Assembly: GCA_013416455.1 (NCBI GenBank)
Contig: JACCES010000011.1
Span: forward strand, 62,001-126,000
Reading direction: 5' to 3'
DNA length: 64,000 nucleotides
Source of the DNA: Alcaligenaceae bacterium
GTDB taxonomy: Bacteria > Pseudomonadota > Gammaproteobacteria > Burkholderiales > Burkholderiaceae_B
Shown here: one piece after another, positions 43,227-53,205 of the stretch
Position numbering within the stretch: position 1 is the stretch's first letter
Layout: every line of letters starts with the position of its first letter
The notes under the pieces: model-generated
Told to the model about the DNA's origin: nothing
What the model saw: the letters and a program-made list of their open reading frames with translations, nothing else
Databases searched by the model: none
Translations under genes and position numbers: made by a program

Positions 43227-43288
43227 AAGGGGAATCTCCTCTGTTTTCGGTGAATGTAAGCCAGTATCGGCAAGGAAAGCGCAACAAT

Positions 43289-43308
43289 CCGGGCTTACCC
43301 GGACTTCG
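43289..43308. promoter_or_regulatory. Shared palindrome GGGNTTACCCNGACTTC, site 2
   Basis: CCGGGCTTACCCGG is a 5+4+5 palindrome followed by ACTTCGC, matching site 1 at 40108-40126. It lies 63 bases upstream of the VOC/RraA unit in the 312-base gap 43227-43538, which also holds the AT-rich promoter region at 43445-43509. The middle of the gap (43310-43440) is GC-rich with nothing recognised. Confidence 0.4.
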
Positions 43309-43480
43309 CTTGATGTGTATGCGGGCTTCGGCTGTATGGATGGGTGCTCCGCCCGGCGCAATGGCGGGGCCGGAATTGCGCGGGCCGGCGGTGGGCGTGC
43401 GCGCCGAGTCTGGCGGCCGCGCCGGCATGGAGCGACTCGATCACGAATTTAATTCCTGACAAACATCGAAAATATATCGT

Positions 43481-43509
43481 TTGATTCCTGAATCACCGTG
43501 ACCTTTAAT
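43481..43509 (+). promoter_or_regulatory. Likely sigma-70 promoter and palindrome for the RraA-aminotransferase-ABC operon
   Basis: TTGATT (43481-43486) and TTTAAT (43504-43509) are spaced 17 bases apart, 30 bases before the RraA-like start at 43539. The -35 box overlaps the palindrome TGATTC-CT-GAATCA (43482-43495), a candidate operator. A second palindrome GAATT-T-AATTC lies at 43445-43455. Motif-only evidence. Confidence 0.45.
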
Positions 43510-43538
43510 AGCCGTTCACTTTTGTTTCCGGCTAACGA

Positions 43539-44219
43539 ATGTCCATGATAGGTTTCAGAATCCTCGAGCGCGAGCAGCCCGCCATCCCCGCCGAAACGCT
43601 GCGGCGGTTCTCTGAGATCGGCTCCGCCCAGATCAGCGACTGCATGAACCGCCTGTATGGCGTCGTGGGGCTGCGGCCGCAGCATGCGTCCACCGCCGCC
43701 AGAATGGTGGGGCTTGCCTTGACGGTGAAGACCCGCCCGGGCGACAACCTGCTCATCCACAAGGCGATATCGATGGGCCTGCCCGGCGACGTCATCGTCG
43801 TGGACGGCGGCGGCGAGACCGGCAATGCCCTGGTGGGCGAACTGATGGCCATGGACGCGCAGCGCCGCGGCATCGTGGGCTTCGTCATCGACGGCGCCGT
43901 GCGCGATGTCGACGTCTTTCAAAGCGGCGCGTTCGCATGCTACGCGCGCGGCGTGTCGCATCGCGGCCCTTACAAGGATGGCCCCGGCGAAGTGAACGTG
44001 CCCGTTTCCGTGGGCGGGCAGGTGGTGTTCCCGGGTGATGTCATCATCGGCGATGCGGACGGCGTCGTCGTCGTTCCCGCCGGGCACGCGGAAGCGGTGC
44101 TTGAAGCGGCAAGCAGGAAGGAAGAGGCGGAAGCCGGCATCAAGGAAAAGATCAGCAACGGTACCTACAGCAAGCCTTGGGTCGACGAAACCATTGCGGC
44201 CAGAAGGGAAGGTAAGTGA
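43539..44219 (+). CDS. RraA-like aldolase (HMG/CHA-aldolase type)
   Basis: 226 residues. It has EIGSAQISDCMNRLYG near the N-terminus, GDVIVVDGGGETGNALVGE (substrate loop), VIDGAVRDVDVF (D-x-x-x-R-D metal motif), and VVFPGDVIIGDADGVVVVP. These match 4-hydroxy-4-methyl-2-oxoglutarate aldolases more fully than the relative at 41930-42604. Expected reaction: a 4-hydroxy-2-oxo dicarboxylate to pyruvate plus a second oxo acid. Its stop overlaps the aminotransferase start (TGATG), which suggests consecutive steps. Confidence 0.88.
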   Translation: MSMIGFRILEREQPAIPAETLRRFSEIGSAQISDCMNRLYGVVGLRPQHASTAARMVGLALTVKTRPGDNLLIHKAISMGLPGDVIVVDGGGETGNALVGELMAMDAQRRGIVGFVIDGAVRDVDVFQSGAFACYARGVSHRGPYKDGPGEVNVPVSVGGQVVFPGDVIIGDADGVVVVPAGHAEAVLEAASRKEEAEAGIKEKISNGTYSKPWVDETIAARREGK

Positions 44220-45421
44220 TGTCCATTATTTCCAGGCGCATCAAGAGCATCAAGCTGTCCCCCAGCGCCGCGGCGCGCGCCATCGTGGCGGAACTGCGCG
44301 AACAGGGCAGGCAGATCATCGACCTGACCGTCGGCGAACCCGATTTCGCCACCCCCCGGCATATCTGCGAGGCCGGAATCGCCGCCATTCTGCGGGGCGA
44401 GACCAAATATCCGAACTCGCAAGGGGTGGCCGGGCTGCGGCGGGCCGTGAGCGGGCAGTTCAAGGAGCGGTATGGGGTGGAATACCCCATCGGCCGCATC
44501 ATCGTGAGCACGGGCGCCAAGCAGGTCATATACAACGCGCTGGCCGCCACTCTGGACGAGGGCGATGAAGTCATCATTCCGGTGCCGTACTGGGTTTCCT
44601 ACCCCGACATGGTCAAAGTCAATGGCGGCGTTCCCGTGACGGTGCCCTGCGACGCATCGGAAGACTACAAGCTGACGCCCGCCAAGCTGGAAGCCGCCAT
44701 TACGCCGAAAACGAAGTGGCTGCTGATGAATTCGCCCAGCAATCCCACCGGCGCACTGTATTCCAGGGAACATCTCGCCAGCCTCGCGGAAGTCCTGCGG
44801 CGCCATCCGCATGTATGGTTGATGACCGACGACATCTACGGCAGCCTCAATTTCACCGGCGGGCCCACCTGGCATCCTTTGCAAGTGGACCCTTCCCTGG
44901 TGGATCGCTGCCTGGTCGTCAACGGGGTTTCCAAGACCTATGCCATGACCGGCTGGCGCATCGGATACGGCGCCGGCCCGGAAGAACTCATCAAGGCCAT
45001 GGCCACCCTGCAGTCGCAGAGCACGTCCGGGGCTTCGTCCATCGGCCAGGCGGCCGCGCTCGAAGCCCTTACCGGCCCGCAGGACTGCGTCGCCGAATTC
45101 ACCCAGGCCTACAAGGCGCGCCGCGACGAGGCCGTGTCGCTCCTTTCGGATATTCCGGGCCTGCGCGTCGTCATGCCGGAAGGGGCGTTCTATGCGTTTC
45201 CAGATTGTTCCGGCCTGATCGGCAAGACCACGCCCGCCGGCCAGATCCTGAATTCCAGTACCGATCTGACGCATTATCTTTTACGGGAAGCCGCCGTCGC
45301 GGTGCTGGATGGCGAAGCCTATGGTTCAGCGGGAACGTTCCGGGTTTCTTTTGCGGCTTCCATGGATGACATCCGCAACGGCTGCGGAAAGATCCGTGAA
45401 GCATGCGCGCGCTTGCAGTAA
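44219..45421 (+). CDS. Class I/II PLP-dependent aminotransferase (aspartate aminotransferase-like)
   Basis: 400 residues from ATG 44219. PLP Lys in VNGVSKTYAMTGWRIGYG near residue 238, Asn in NSPSNPTGALYS and the carboxylate-binding Arg in FRVSFAAS near the C-terminus. The family swaps an amino group between an amino acid and 2-oxoglutarate. Translationally coupled to the RraA-like aldolase and followed by a polar amino-acid importer, so it probably converts the imported amino acid into the 2-oxo acid that the aldolase cleaves (inference). Confidence 0.92.
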   Translation: MSIISRRIKSIKLSPSAAARAIVAELREQGRQIIDLTVGEPDFATPRHICEAGIAAILRGETKYPNSQGVAGLRRAVSGQFKERYGVEYPIGRIIVSTGAKQVIYNALAATLDEGDEVIIPVPYWVSYPDMVKVNGGVPVTVPCDASEDYKLTPAKLEAAITPKTKWLLMNSPSNPTGALYSREHLASLAEVLRRHPHVWLMTDDIYGSLNFTGGPTWHPLQVDPSLVDRCLVVNGVSKTYAMTGWRIGYGAGPEELIKAMATLQSQSTSGASSIGQAAALEALTGPQDCVAEFTQAYKARRDEAVSLLSDIPGLRVVMPEGAFYAFPDCSGLIGKTTPAGQILNSSTDLTHYLLREAAVAVLDGEAYGSAGTFRVSFAASMDDIRNGCGKIREACARLQ

Positions 45422-45520
45422 GGATGCCCCGTCGGCGCAGGCGGCGCGATGTGTCGTTCAGCGCTTCCCGGGATTCATCGCAGCAATTGAAAATGGTTAC
45501 CCTACAGGAGGAGTCCTACC

Positions 45521-46342
45521 ATGATTAAGGTCAAAAATCTTTGCCATGTTTTTCTTGCCATGGCGGCCATCGTCGCCATGCCGGCGCAGGCCAACCAGCT
45601 CGAAGAAATCAAGAAGAAAGGCGAGCTGGTCTGCGGAACGCTCGGAACCTCGCAGCCTTTCAGTTTCCAGGACACCAAAACCCGCCAGGTGGTGGGTTAC
45701 GACGTCGACTTCTGCAAGCTGATCGCCGACGGGCTGGGCGTCAAGGTCAACTACAAGCTGCTGTCCGTGGCCGCCCGCATTCCCGAACTGAGCGAAGGGC
45801 GTGTCGATATCGTTGCGGCCAATCTGGGCTATTCGGAAGACCGCGCCAAGCAGATCGATTTCAGCCACATGTACTACATCACGCCGCAGAAGCTGCTCGT
45901 CCGCGCCGATTCCGGCCTGAAGACGCTGGAACAGCTCGATGGCCTGCGGATAGGCGCCACCCGGGGTTCCAGTTCCGAGCGTGAAATAAAGAAACACCTG
46001 CCCAAGTCCGACGTCATCGGGTATGCCGACAGTTCCGCGGCTTACCTGGCGCTGCAGCAGAAGAAGGTGTCCGCCCAGTTCGCGTCCGAACTGGCGCTGG
46101 TCCGCCTCATGCTGCAGAGCCCCGAGTCGTCGCCCCTGGAAATCATGGAAAAATCGGTGTTCGATGAACCCTGGGGGCTGGGAATCCGCAAGGGCGAAGA
46201 AGCGCTTCTCCAGGCCGTGAACAAGATTCTCGACGACGCCGAAGCCTCCGGCGAGGCCGCCCGGATCTTCGAGAAATGGTTCGGCCAGGATACCCAGTAC
46301 AAGATAAAGCGCTCGTTCACCATCCAGCCTTTGGGCAACTAG
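45521..46342 (+). CDS. Polar amino-acid ABC transporter substrate-binding protein
   Basis: 273 residues with a signal peptide (LAMAAIVAMPAQA) and an AGGAGGAG ribosome site. Family 3 receptor: GELVCGTLGTSQPFSF, a GYDVDFCKLIADGLGVKV stretch, LSEGRVDIVAANLGYSEDR (with the Arg that holds the carboxylate) and ADSSAAYLALQQKKV. It should deliver an acidic or polar amino acid to the permeases encoded next. Confidence 0.9.
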   Translation: MIKVKNLCHVFLAMAAIVAMPAQANQLEEIKKKGELVCGTLGTSQPFSFQDTKTRQVVGYDVDFCKLIADGLGVKVNYKLLSVAARIPELSEGRVDIVAANLGYSEDRAKQIDFSHMYYITPQKLLVRADSGLKTLEQLDGLRIGATRGSSSEREIKKHLPKSDVIGYADSSAAYLALQQKKVSAQFASELALVRLMLQSPESSPLEIMEKSVFDEPWGLGIRKGEEALLQAVNKILDDAEASGEAARIFEKWFGQDTQYKIKRSFTIQPLGN

Positions 46343-46380
46343 GGCTTGGGACGTCAGCGCTGGCCGAAGAGGATCTGATC

Positions 46381-47067
46381 ATGTTCTTGCTTGAACCTGA
46401 ACAATGGTTGCGCTTGCTGGACGGCATGCTGGTCACCTTGCAGCTGTTCGCCGTAAGCTGGCTGATTGCCTTCACGGTGGCGCTGACGCTGACCGTGATC
46501 CGCGCCACCAACGTTGCGCCGGCGCGCTGGTTCGTGGATGCCTACGTGGAATACCACCGCAATGTTCCATTGCTGGTGCAGATCCTTTTCTGGTACTTCG
46601 GGATGCCTGAACTGTTGCCCGAAGGTTTCCGCGGGTGGCTCTATCAGCACAACGCGGAACTGTCCCTGGCGGCCATCGGCCTGGGCCTGGGGTCCGCTTC
46701 CTATGTGTCGGAAGACATGCGCAGCGGGCTCAGGGCCATCCCGATGACGCAATTCGAGGCCAGCCGGGCGCTCGGGGCCAGCTATCTGCAGAGCATGCGC
46801 CACATCATCGTGCCGCAGGCGCTCAGGCTGGCCATTCCGCCACTGGTCAGCCGTGCGCTGCTGCTGTTCAAGAACACCAGCCTGGCCATGGCGATCGGCG
46901 TGGCCGACCTGACCTACCAGACCCGGGAACTTGAAAATGAGACTTACCGCACCTTCGCGACATTCGGCGCGGCGACCATCCTGTACCTGCTCGGATCCTT
47001 TCTGATCATGTTCCTGGGATCGCGCATCTACCGTCACTACCAGCTGAAAGGTGGCGCCCGTGCTTGA
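46381..47067 (+). CDS. Polar amino-acid ABC transporter permease 1
   Basis: 228 residues from 46381, five or six helices. HisM/GlnP features are DAYVEYHRNVPLLVQILFWYFG, EDMRSGLRAIPMTQFEASRALG (EAA loop) and IIVPQALRLAIPPLVSR. It forms a heterodimer with the permease whose GTG start overlaps its end. Confidence 0.92.
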   Translation: MFLLEPEQWLRLLDGMLVTLQLFAVSWLIAFTVALTLTVIRATNVAPARWFVDAYVEYHRNVPLLVQILFWYFGMPELLPEGFRGWLYQHNAELSLAAIGLGLGSASYVSEDMRSGLRAIPMTQFEASRALGASYLQSMRHIIVPQALRLAIPPLVSRALLLFKNTSLAMAIGVADLTYQTRELENETYRTFATFGAATILYLLGSFLIMFLGSRIYRHYQLKGGARA

Positions 47068-47749
47068 GATTCTGCAGGAATACTGGCTCACCCTGCTCAT
47101 CGGGCAGTATCCGCACGGCCCGCTCGGCGGCCTGGCGCTCACCCTGATCCTGGCGGTATTCGGCCTGGTGCTGTCCCTGCCGCTGGCGCTGATCATCACG
47201 CTGGCCCGCGTCAGCCCGTACAAGGTGTTTTCCCTGCCCAGCACCGCCCTGGTGCAGGTGGTGCGCGGCATACCGCTGCTGATGCTGATCTTCGGGGCGT
47301 ATTTCGTCATTCCGAAATTGACCGGCCAGGTCGTCAGCGGGTTCGTGACCCTGCTGGGGGCGCTGGTGATCTACGAAAGCGCCTATCTTTCGGAAGTCAT
47401 GCGCGCGGGGATCGAGGCCATACCCAAGGGCCAGATAGAAGCCTCGCGTTCGTTGGGCGTGGGATATTGGCAGACCATGCGCAAGGTCATCCTGCCGCAG
47501 GCGCTGTTCAATGTACTGCCCAGCATGACCAATCAGTTCATATCGACGATCAAGGAAACTTCGCTGGGCTACATCATCAGCGTGAACGAGCTCACCTTCG
47601 CGGCGAACCAGGTCAACAACCTGGTGCTCACCAAGCCCCTGCAGGTCTTCGGCATTTTGGCCATCATCTACTTTATTGTATGTTTTACGCTGACACGTGG
47701 ATTACTGTGGGTGGATTTCCGCGTCCGGAAAGCCCGCGCCATGGTCTGA
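47060..47749 (+). CDS. Polar amino-acid ABC transporter permease 2
   Basis: 229 residues from GTG 47060 (a GTG at 47051 is also in frame; AAGG spacing favours the second). LVQVVRGIPLLMLIFGAYFV and EVMRAGIEAIPKGQIEASRS followed by LGVGYWQTM are the HisM/GlnP landmarks. It overlaps the upstream permease by 8 bases, showing translational coupling. Confidence 0.92.
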   Translation: MLEILQEYWLTLLIGQYPHGPLGGLALTLILAVFGLVLSLPLALIITLARVSPYKVFSLPSTALVQVVRGIPLLMLIFGAYFVIPKLTGQVVSGFVTLLGALVIYESAYLSEVMRAGIEAIPKGQIEASRSLGVGYWQTMRKVILPQALFNVLPSMTNQFISTIKETSLGYIISVNELTFAANQVNNLVLTKPLQVFGILAIIYFIVCFTLTRGLLWVDFRVRKARAMV

Positions 47750-47771
47750 GCGCATTTGAGCCGGTGACTTC

Positions 47772-48502
<731 letters not shown>

Positions 48503-48506
<4 letters not shown>

Positions 48507-49522
48507 AGAAGCCTTCCGAAGGGGCTGAGGCCATGGGGGAATCGCCGGAGCGCTCGCCGGATCCGAGCGGTGCGCTGGCGACGATGTTCACCCTCAAGCA
48601 GCTTGAGGCCTTCTACTGGAGCGGCCTGCTGGGAAGCTTCAGCGCGGCGGCCAAGAAGCTGCACACCACGCAATCGGCGATCGCCAAGCGCGTGGCGGAA
48701 CTGGAAAGCTTCGTGGGGGCGTCGCTGCTGGACCGCAAGCCCAGGGCGTTGCTGCTCACCGGCAGGGGGCGGCTGCTGTATCCGCTGGCCGAAGAGATGC
48801 TCGAAGTCAACACGCGCATCGTGCGCAAGATGATCAGCCCGGACGCGCTGGAAGGCGTCGTGCGGCTGGGCGCCACCGAGCTGATCGGCATGACCTGGCT
48901 GGCCAAGCTGATCGATGAGACGCGGCGCCGCTATCCGCGCATCCAGCTGCTGCCGGACATCGACGGCGGCGTGACCTTGTATGAACGCCTGGGGGAAGGG
49001 TCGGTCGATCTGGCGATCATGCCCGGCCCCTTCTGGAGCCATGAATACGATTCCGTGCCGCTGGCTTCCATCAAGAATGCGTGGATGGCGTCGCCCAAGC
49101 TCAATATCGACCCCGATTCCGTGCTGTCCGCGCGCGACCTGATGAACTTCCCCATCATCAGCCAGCCGACCAATTCCGCCCTTTCCTATCTTTACGCCGC
49201 CTGGTTTGCCCAGCAGGGCATCGACGTCAAGCGGGTGATGACCTGCAACAGCGTCAGCGTCATCGTGCAGATGACCATGCTGGGGCTGGGCATCAGCTAT
49301 CTGCCGGCCTTTTTCTTCCGCCCCTGGGTCGAGCAGGGCAAGCTGGTGGAACTGAAAGTGAGGCCGCTGCTTCCCGACGTGAACTACCACATCGTCTACA
49401 AGAAAAGCGTGCTGAACCACATCATTGCGCCCATCATCGAACTGGCCCAGGAAGTCTGCGACTTCCATTTGCAGGGGGCGATGATAATCGGCCCGCTGGG
49501 TGAACTGGATAAACCAGCATAG
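48503..49522 (+). CDS. LysR-family transcriptional regulator
   Basis: 339 residues if it starts at 48503 (ATGA overlap with the transporter stop). ATG 48584 ([20 protein letters not shown]) gives a typical 312-residue LysR and is an alternative. Winged helix: [20 protein letters not shown], followed by a co-inducer domain ([14 protein letters not shown]). Being the last gene of the aldolase-aminotransferase-importer operon, it probably autoregulates this operon in response to the imported amino acid or its oxo acid. Confidence 0.9.
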
Positions 49523-49633
49523 TTTTTGTGGTATTGACCACGCGCATGGGCCCCGGCTGTCTACCCTACCAGGGGAAGTCCATTTAGGCGCGTGATCAGA
49601 AATCATCCCCAGCGAAAAAATGGGCGATATCCG

Positions 49634-50602
49634 TTAATTTTTGTGCGATTGGAAATTGAGCGGATCCAATGGGTCGTTCATGTTCATGACGGGCGGTTTC
49701 GGGTTCTCGTCGACAATGAGACGGAATATATCAGGCCTCGCGTAGTGGCCTACGACATCAAGATCATATTTCCATCGCGTAATATCGGATAAATCAATAT
49801 CCGCAGTGAGGATTGCTTCGCCTTCGTAATTGGGGCCTGCCAGGATCTCACCAGCCGGATTGATGATGGCGCTGCCGCCATGAAACAGCACTGTTTCGGG
49901 CGTGTTACCTTGAATGGCGTCGTAGTCCGACGGATAGGCCTCACGGGTGATGTATTGGCATGCGGCAAGTACGAAGCAGCGACCTTCCATCGCAATGTGC
50001 TGCATGGTTGTAATCCAAGCGGGCCGGTCGTCTGCTGTTGGTGCACAGTAAATCTGAATTCCCTTGTTGTACATCGCCATGCGCAGCAGGGGCATGTAGT
50101 TTTCCCAACATATTACCGAACCGAGCTTTCCATAAGGCGTATCGTAGACGGGCAAAGTAGAGCCGTCACCGAAACCCCATATCAACCTTTCCATGGCGGT
50201 TGGCATGAGTTTGCGATGTTTCCCCAGCAGTTGTCCTTCGGGGGAAAAATATAGTGCGGTACAGTAGAGAGTGCCGACCTCCTTTTCCATAACGCCAATT
50301 ACCACATAGGTCTGAGCTTCGCGTGCTGCCGCGGCAAGTTCGTCGGTTTCGGGTCCTGGCACTGTGATTGCCGCGTCGAAATATCGTACGAACTCATCTC
50401 GACCTCTAGGCTGCCGCCCCCCGACCCGAGCTCCGAAGTCGGAACCCTTCGGATATCCGGAAATGGTTGCTTCCGGAAATACAACCAGTTTCGCCCCCGT
50501 CGCGGCTGCTTTGTGTATATGCTCGATGACCTTGCGCACGCTTGCTGCCTTATCGAATGGAATAGAACCTATCTGCGCAATTGCGGCACGGAATGTTGTC
50601 AT
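49634..50602 (-). CDS. Nitrilase (carbon-nitrogen hydrolase family)
   Basis: 322 residues; AGGAG site upstream. The catalytic triad is complete: Glu44 in VFPEATISGYPKG, Lys131 in GKHRKLMPT and Cys165 in VICWENYMPLLR. The CWENYMPL context is that of true nitrilases, which turn R-CN into R-COOH and ammonia. Encoded after a cupin and a Bug receptor on the same strand in an AT-richer block, suggesting uptake and hydrolysis of an organic nitrile. Confidence 0.92.
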   Translation of the reverse strand: MTTFRAAIAQIGSIPFDKAASVRKVIEHIHKAAATGAKLVVFPEATISGYPKGSDFGARVGGRQPRGRDEFVRYFDAAITVPGPETDELAAAAREAQTYVVIGVMEKEVGTLYCTALYFSPEGQLLGKHRKLMPTAMERLIWGFGDGSTLPVYDTPYGKLGSVICWENYMPLLRMAMYNKGIQIYCAPTADDRPAWITTMQHIAMEGRCFVLAACQYITREAYPSDYDAIQGNTPETVLFHGGSAIINPAGEILAGPNYEGEAILTADIDLSDITRWKYDLDVVGHYARPDIFRLIVDENPKPPVMNMNDPLDPLNFQSHKN

Positions 50603-50724
50603 GTTTCTTGCTCCTGGATTTCTTGGTGATAAGTTGGGCGGGCGTTTATATGATTGTCGATTACACGCTGTTGGGATTGCAAAGGGTTCAGATGGCTCCC
50701 CACCTGATGCGTCTGACTTGTGTG

Positions 50725-51084
50725 CTACACATGCTGGCGGGCTTGGAGCTCTGTTAGTTGTATGTTGTCGTATTCTCCCCCGCCTTGCAGCACCAGGAAA
50801 GTCGCTGATGACTCACCTGGATTCGTGACCAGGTGCGGACGTTTGGCGGCAACCGCATATATTTGGTGTGGTTCAAGTCTTATCTTTTCCTCGGGCTCAA
50901 GCAGAAACAGTTCTATTGCCCCTTCCAGTACATAGAATGTATCTTGCACCGAGCTGTGTGAATGCCAGGGTATGCATTGTGTCGAGGAAATCTGAATTTC
51001 CGTGATGCGGAACTCCTTGCGCTCGGCGTGATAAGCGCGGCGCTCTACCTTGTAAAGGTGCGTTGCGTCCTTCAGTGCCTTCAT
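50725..51084 (-). CDS. Small cupin-domain protein (cupin 1 of a pair)
   Basis: 119 residues, one beta-barrel cupin domain. Metal ligands: IPWHSHS and TFYVLEG (His, His, Glu) and KRPHLV (second-motif His). It is paralogous to the protein at 53206-53541; both start MK-x-x-KDATHLYxVERR and contain FLVLQGGGEYD. The function is unclear: a metal-dependent isomerase or hydrolase, or a ligand sensor. Lies between the Bug receptor and nitrilase genes on the same strand. Confidence 0.85.
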   Translation of the reverse strand: MKALKDATHLYKVERRAYHAERKEFRITEIQISSTQCIPWHSHSSVQDTFYVLEGAIELFLLEPEEKIRLEPHQIYAVAAKRPHLVTNPGESSATFLVLQGGGEYDNIQLTELQARQHV

Positions 51085-51136
51085 GTGTATTCCTGCGTAT
51101 AAGTGTTGACTGATGCTGCTTCATGCGCCCGGTTTA

Positions 51137-52117
51137 TCAAGATACGTAAAGATTCGCTTGCTTCACTATCTCGCCGACTGTTTGGGTTTGGGCTGTGATG
51201 AACTGGGTGGTGCTTTCAGGGGTGGAGTCCAAGACAGGTTCCATACCCAGATCTTTCATTCCCTTTATCAGGGACTCGTCCTGCATGCTTTCATGCAACG
51301 CGCTGGCCAGGATGCTGATGATTTCCCTGGGAGTCCCGTGAGGTGCGGAGACCAGATTGAATGTGTTTCCCACCATATCTATACCCTGCTCTTTCGCTGT
51401 GGGAATGCCGGGAGCGGCTTCCGATCGCTGGTCGGCAAAAACAGCCAGAATCCGCAATCTGCCCTGGTTGTGAAGATTGAGAGTACTTATGTAATTGTCT
51501 ATGGTGAAATCCACTACTTGTGATATTGTGTCCACAATGGCCGGGCCGGCGCCGCCGTATGGGACATGCAGTATGTCCAGTTCTTCAATGATTTTCAATT
51601 GTTCTCCGGCGACATTCGTGCTGCTCCCCAGGCCGGCAGAACCGTAGCTCAATTTTCCAGGGTTTTTTCTGGCGTATTCGACCAGGTCCGCCAGACTCTT
51701 GAATGCGGATTTCTCACTTACCGCCAGTACGAACGGCGCCAGCCCTACCAAGCCTACATGCTCGAAAGAAGTGACGGGGTCGTAGGGCGGCGGCCTGCGC
51801 GATAGTGCAGAGTAAATGCTGGAAGAGGATGCGTGGAATATCAGGGTTTTGCCATCCGGTGTCGCACGCACGACCGACTCGGCGCCTACCGCCCCTCCGG
51901 CACCAGGCCTGTTCAGGATTATTATTGGTGTGTTGAGGTGCTCGGTGAATCGTGAACTAAAAAGCCGGGCCAGTATGCTCGAGTGTCCGCCCGGCGCAAA
52001 CGGGACAACCATTTCGATTGGTCCATCTGGAAATTTTTTCTGGGCAAAACTTACGGCAGGAAGTTGTAATGCAAAGGGGAGTAAGGCAAGCCGCTTAAGG
52101 GTTTCGCGCTTTTTCAT
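51137..52117 (-). CDS. Bug/TctC-family periplasmic receptor
   Basis: 326 residues; start at 52117 with a very strong GAGGAGGAAC site. Signal peptide LALLPFALQLPAVSFA; mature FPDGPIEMVVPFAPGGHSSI and ILNRPGAGGAVGAESVV are the Bug hallmarks. It is the first gene of the Bug-cupin-nitrilase operon, divergent from a LysR gene 101 bases away, and presumably captures the nitrile or its carboxylate. Confidence 0.9.
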   Translation of the reverse strand: MKKRETLKRLALLPFALQLPAVSFAQKKFPDGPIEMVVPFAPGGHSSILARLFSSRFTEHLNTPIIILNRPGAGGAVGAESVVRATPDGKTLIFHASSSSIYSALSRRPPPYDPVTSFEHVGLVGLAPFVLAVSEKSAFKSLADLVEYARKNPGKLSYGSAGLGSSTNVAGEQLKIIEELDILHVPYGGAGPAIVDTISQVVDFTIDNYISTLNLHNQGRLRILAVFADQRSEAAPGIPTAKEQGIDMVGNTFNLVSAPHGTPREIISILASALHESMQDESLIKGMKDLGMEPVLDSTPESTTQFITAQTQTVGEIVKQANLYVS

Positions 52118-52218
52118 TTGTTCCTCCTCGGTGGTTATTTTTAATGAGTTGGAACAGCCTATCATGGCTTGTTTTTATTGATAAATTGTTTTTTTGTTCG
52201 GATTCATGACATATTGGT

Positions 52219-53118
52219 ATGAATATAAGTCCCAAGAAGTTACAGGTAATTTCTTGTTTGGCTCAAACGCTCAGCTTTAGCAGAACTGCTGATATATTCT
52301 GTACAACGCAGCCTAGCTTGAGTAGAATCGTTCGATCCGTCGAACAAGAATTAGGCTGTCAGATCTTCATTAGAACCACGCGGCATGTGGAGCTCACACA
52401 GCAAGGCCGCATGCTGCTTCCTATCGTTAACAAGCTTGTCCAGGATTATGAACGCGGCATCTTGAGATTGCGGGAGGCGACCCAGGGAAAAAGGCCAACT
52501 ATCACGATTGCTGCACTACCTTCGCTATGCGCGTTAATTCTGCCCGGTTTGCTTATTGAACTTAAAAAGAGCCTGTCGGATTTCGTTTTTTCGGTACAGG
52601 AGGCTCATGCCTGTCATGCTGTCGACTTGGTGAGATCTGGAAAGGCGGACTTTGCTGTGTGCGGTGTGGATTACATCGATCCCGACCTGTCATTTATCGT
52701 GGTCCAAGAAGATCGGTTTGTATTGTTGTGTGATCAATCTGATTCCCTTCGCTATGCTGTGAAGGTATGGGATGAGCGCCTGATTAATGATTTGCCTGTT
52801 GTTTCCATGGAGCAGGGAACCAATGCAAGGGACTATATCGATATGTCCTTCAAGAAGGTCGGAATGGAGTTCCGGCCGATAGTGGAGTTGACCAATTTGT
52901 TGTCAATTGCTCAATTCGTAAGGCAAGGGTTTGGCGTGGGTTTGATTCCGGAGTTGGGGGCCAAGGCGCTTATAGATGGCGGTTTGTGCATAAAATACTT
53001 GGAAAATGCTCCCAAGAGAAAATTGGGAATAATTAGAAAGCAGTCTGACGGCTCGCCTGAGTATATGCATATGATGGCTGATTTTCTGAGGTCTGCTTTA
53101 ATAAATGTTCTTAAATGA
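52219..53118 (+). CDS. LysR-family transcriptional regulator of the nitrilase operon
   Basis: 299 residues. Helix-turn-helix FSRTADIFCTTQPSLSRIVR near residues 20-40, with a VEQELGCQIFIRTTRHVELT wing, then a co-inducer domain. Codons are noticeably AT-richer (many tta, ttg, aaa, gat) than those of the flanking clusters, as throughout 49.6-53.5 kb, which hints at acquisition by transfer. Divergent from the Bug-cupin-nitrilase operon, the classic arrangement for a LysR activator. Confidence 0.9.
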   Translation: MNISPKKLQVISCLAQTLSFSRTADIFCTTQPSLSRIVRSVEQELGCQIFIRTTRHVELTQQGRMLLPIVNKLVQDYERGILRLREATQGKRPTITIAALPSLCALILPGLLIELKKSLSDFVFSVQEAHACHAVDLVRSGKADFAVCGVDYIDPDLSFIVVQEDRFVLLCDQSDSLRYAVKVWDERLINDLPVVSMEQGTNARDYIDMSFKKVGMEFRPIVELTNLLSIAQFVRQGFGVGLIPELGAKALIDGGLCIKYLENAPKRKLGIIRKQSDGSPEYMHMMADFLRSALINVLK

Positions 53119-53205
53119 TGGGTAATGGCTTGGCGGTTTTATTGTTGTGAGATGGTTTTTTCGTCATCGTTGTCGATAAAGATGAAACGTACGCAGGAGG
53201 CTGAC

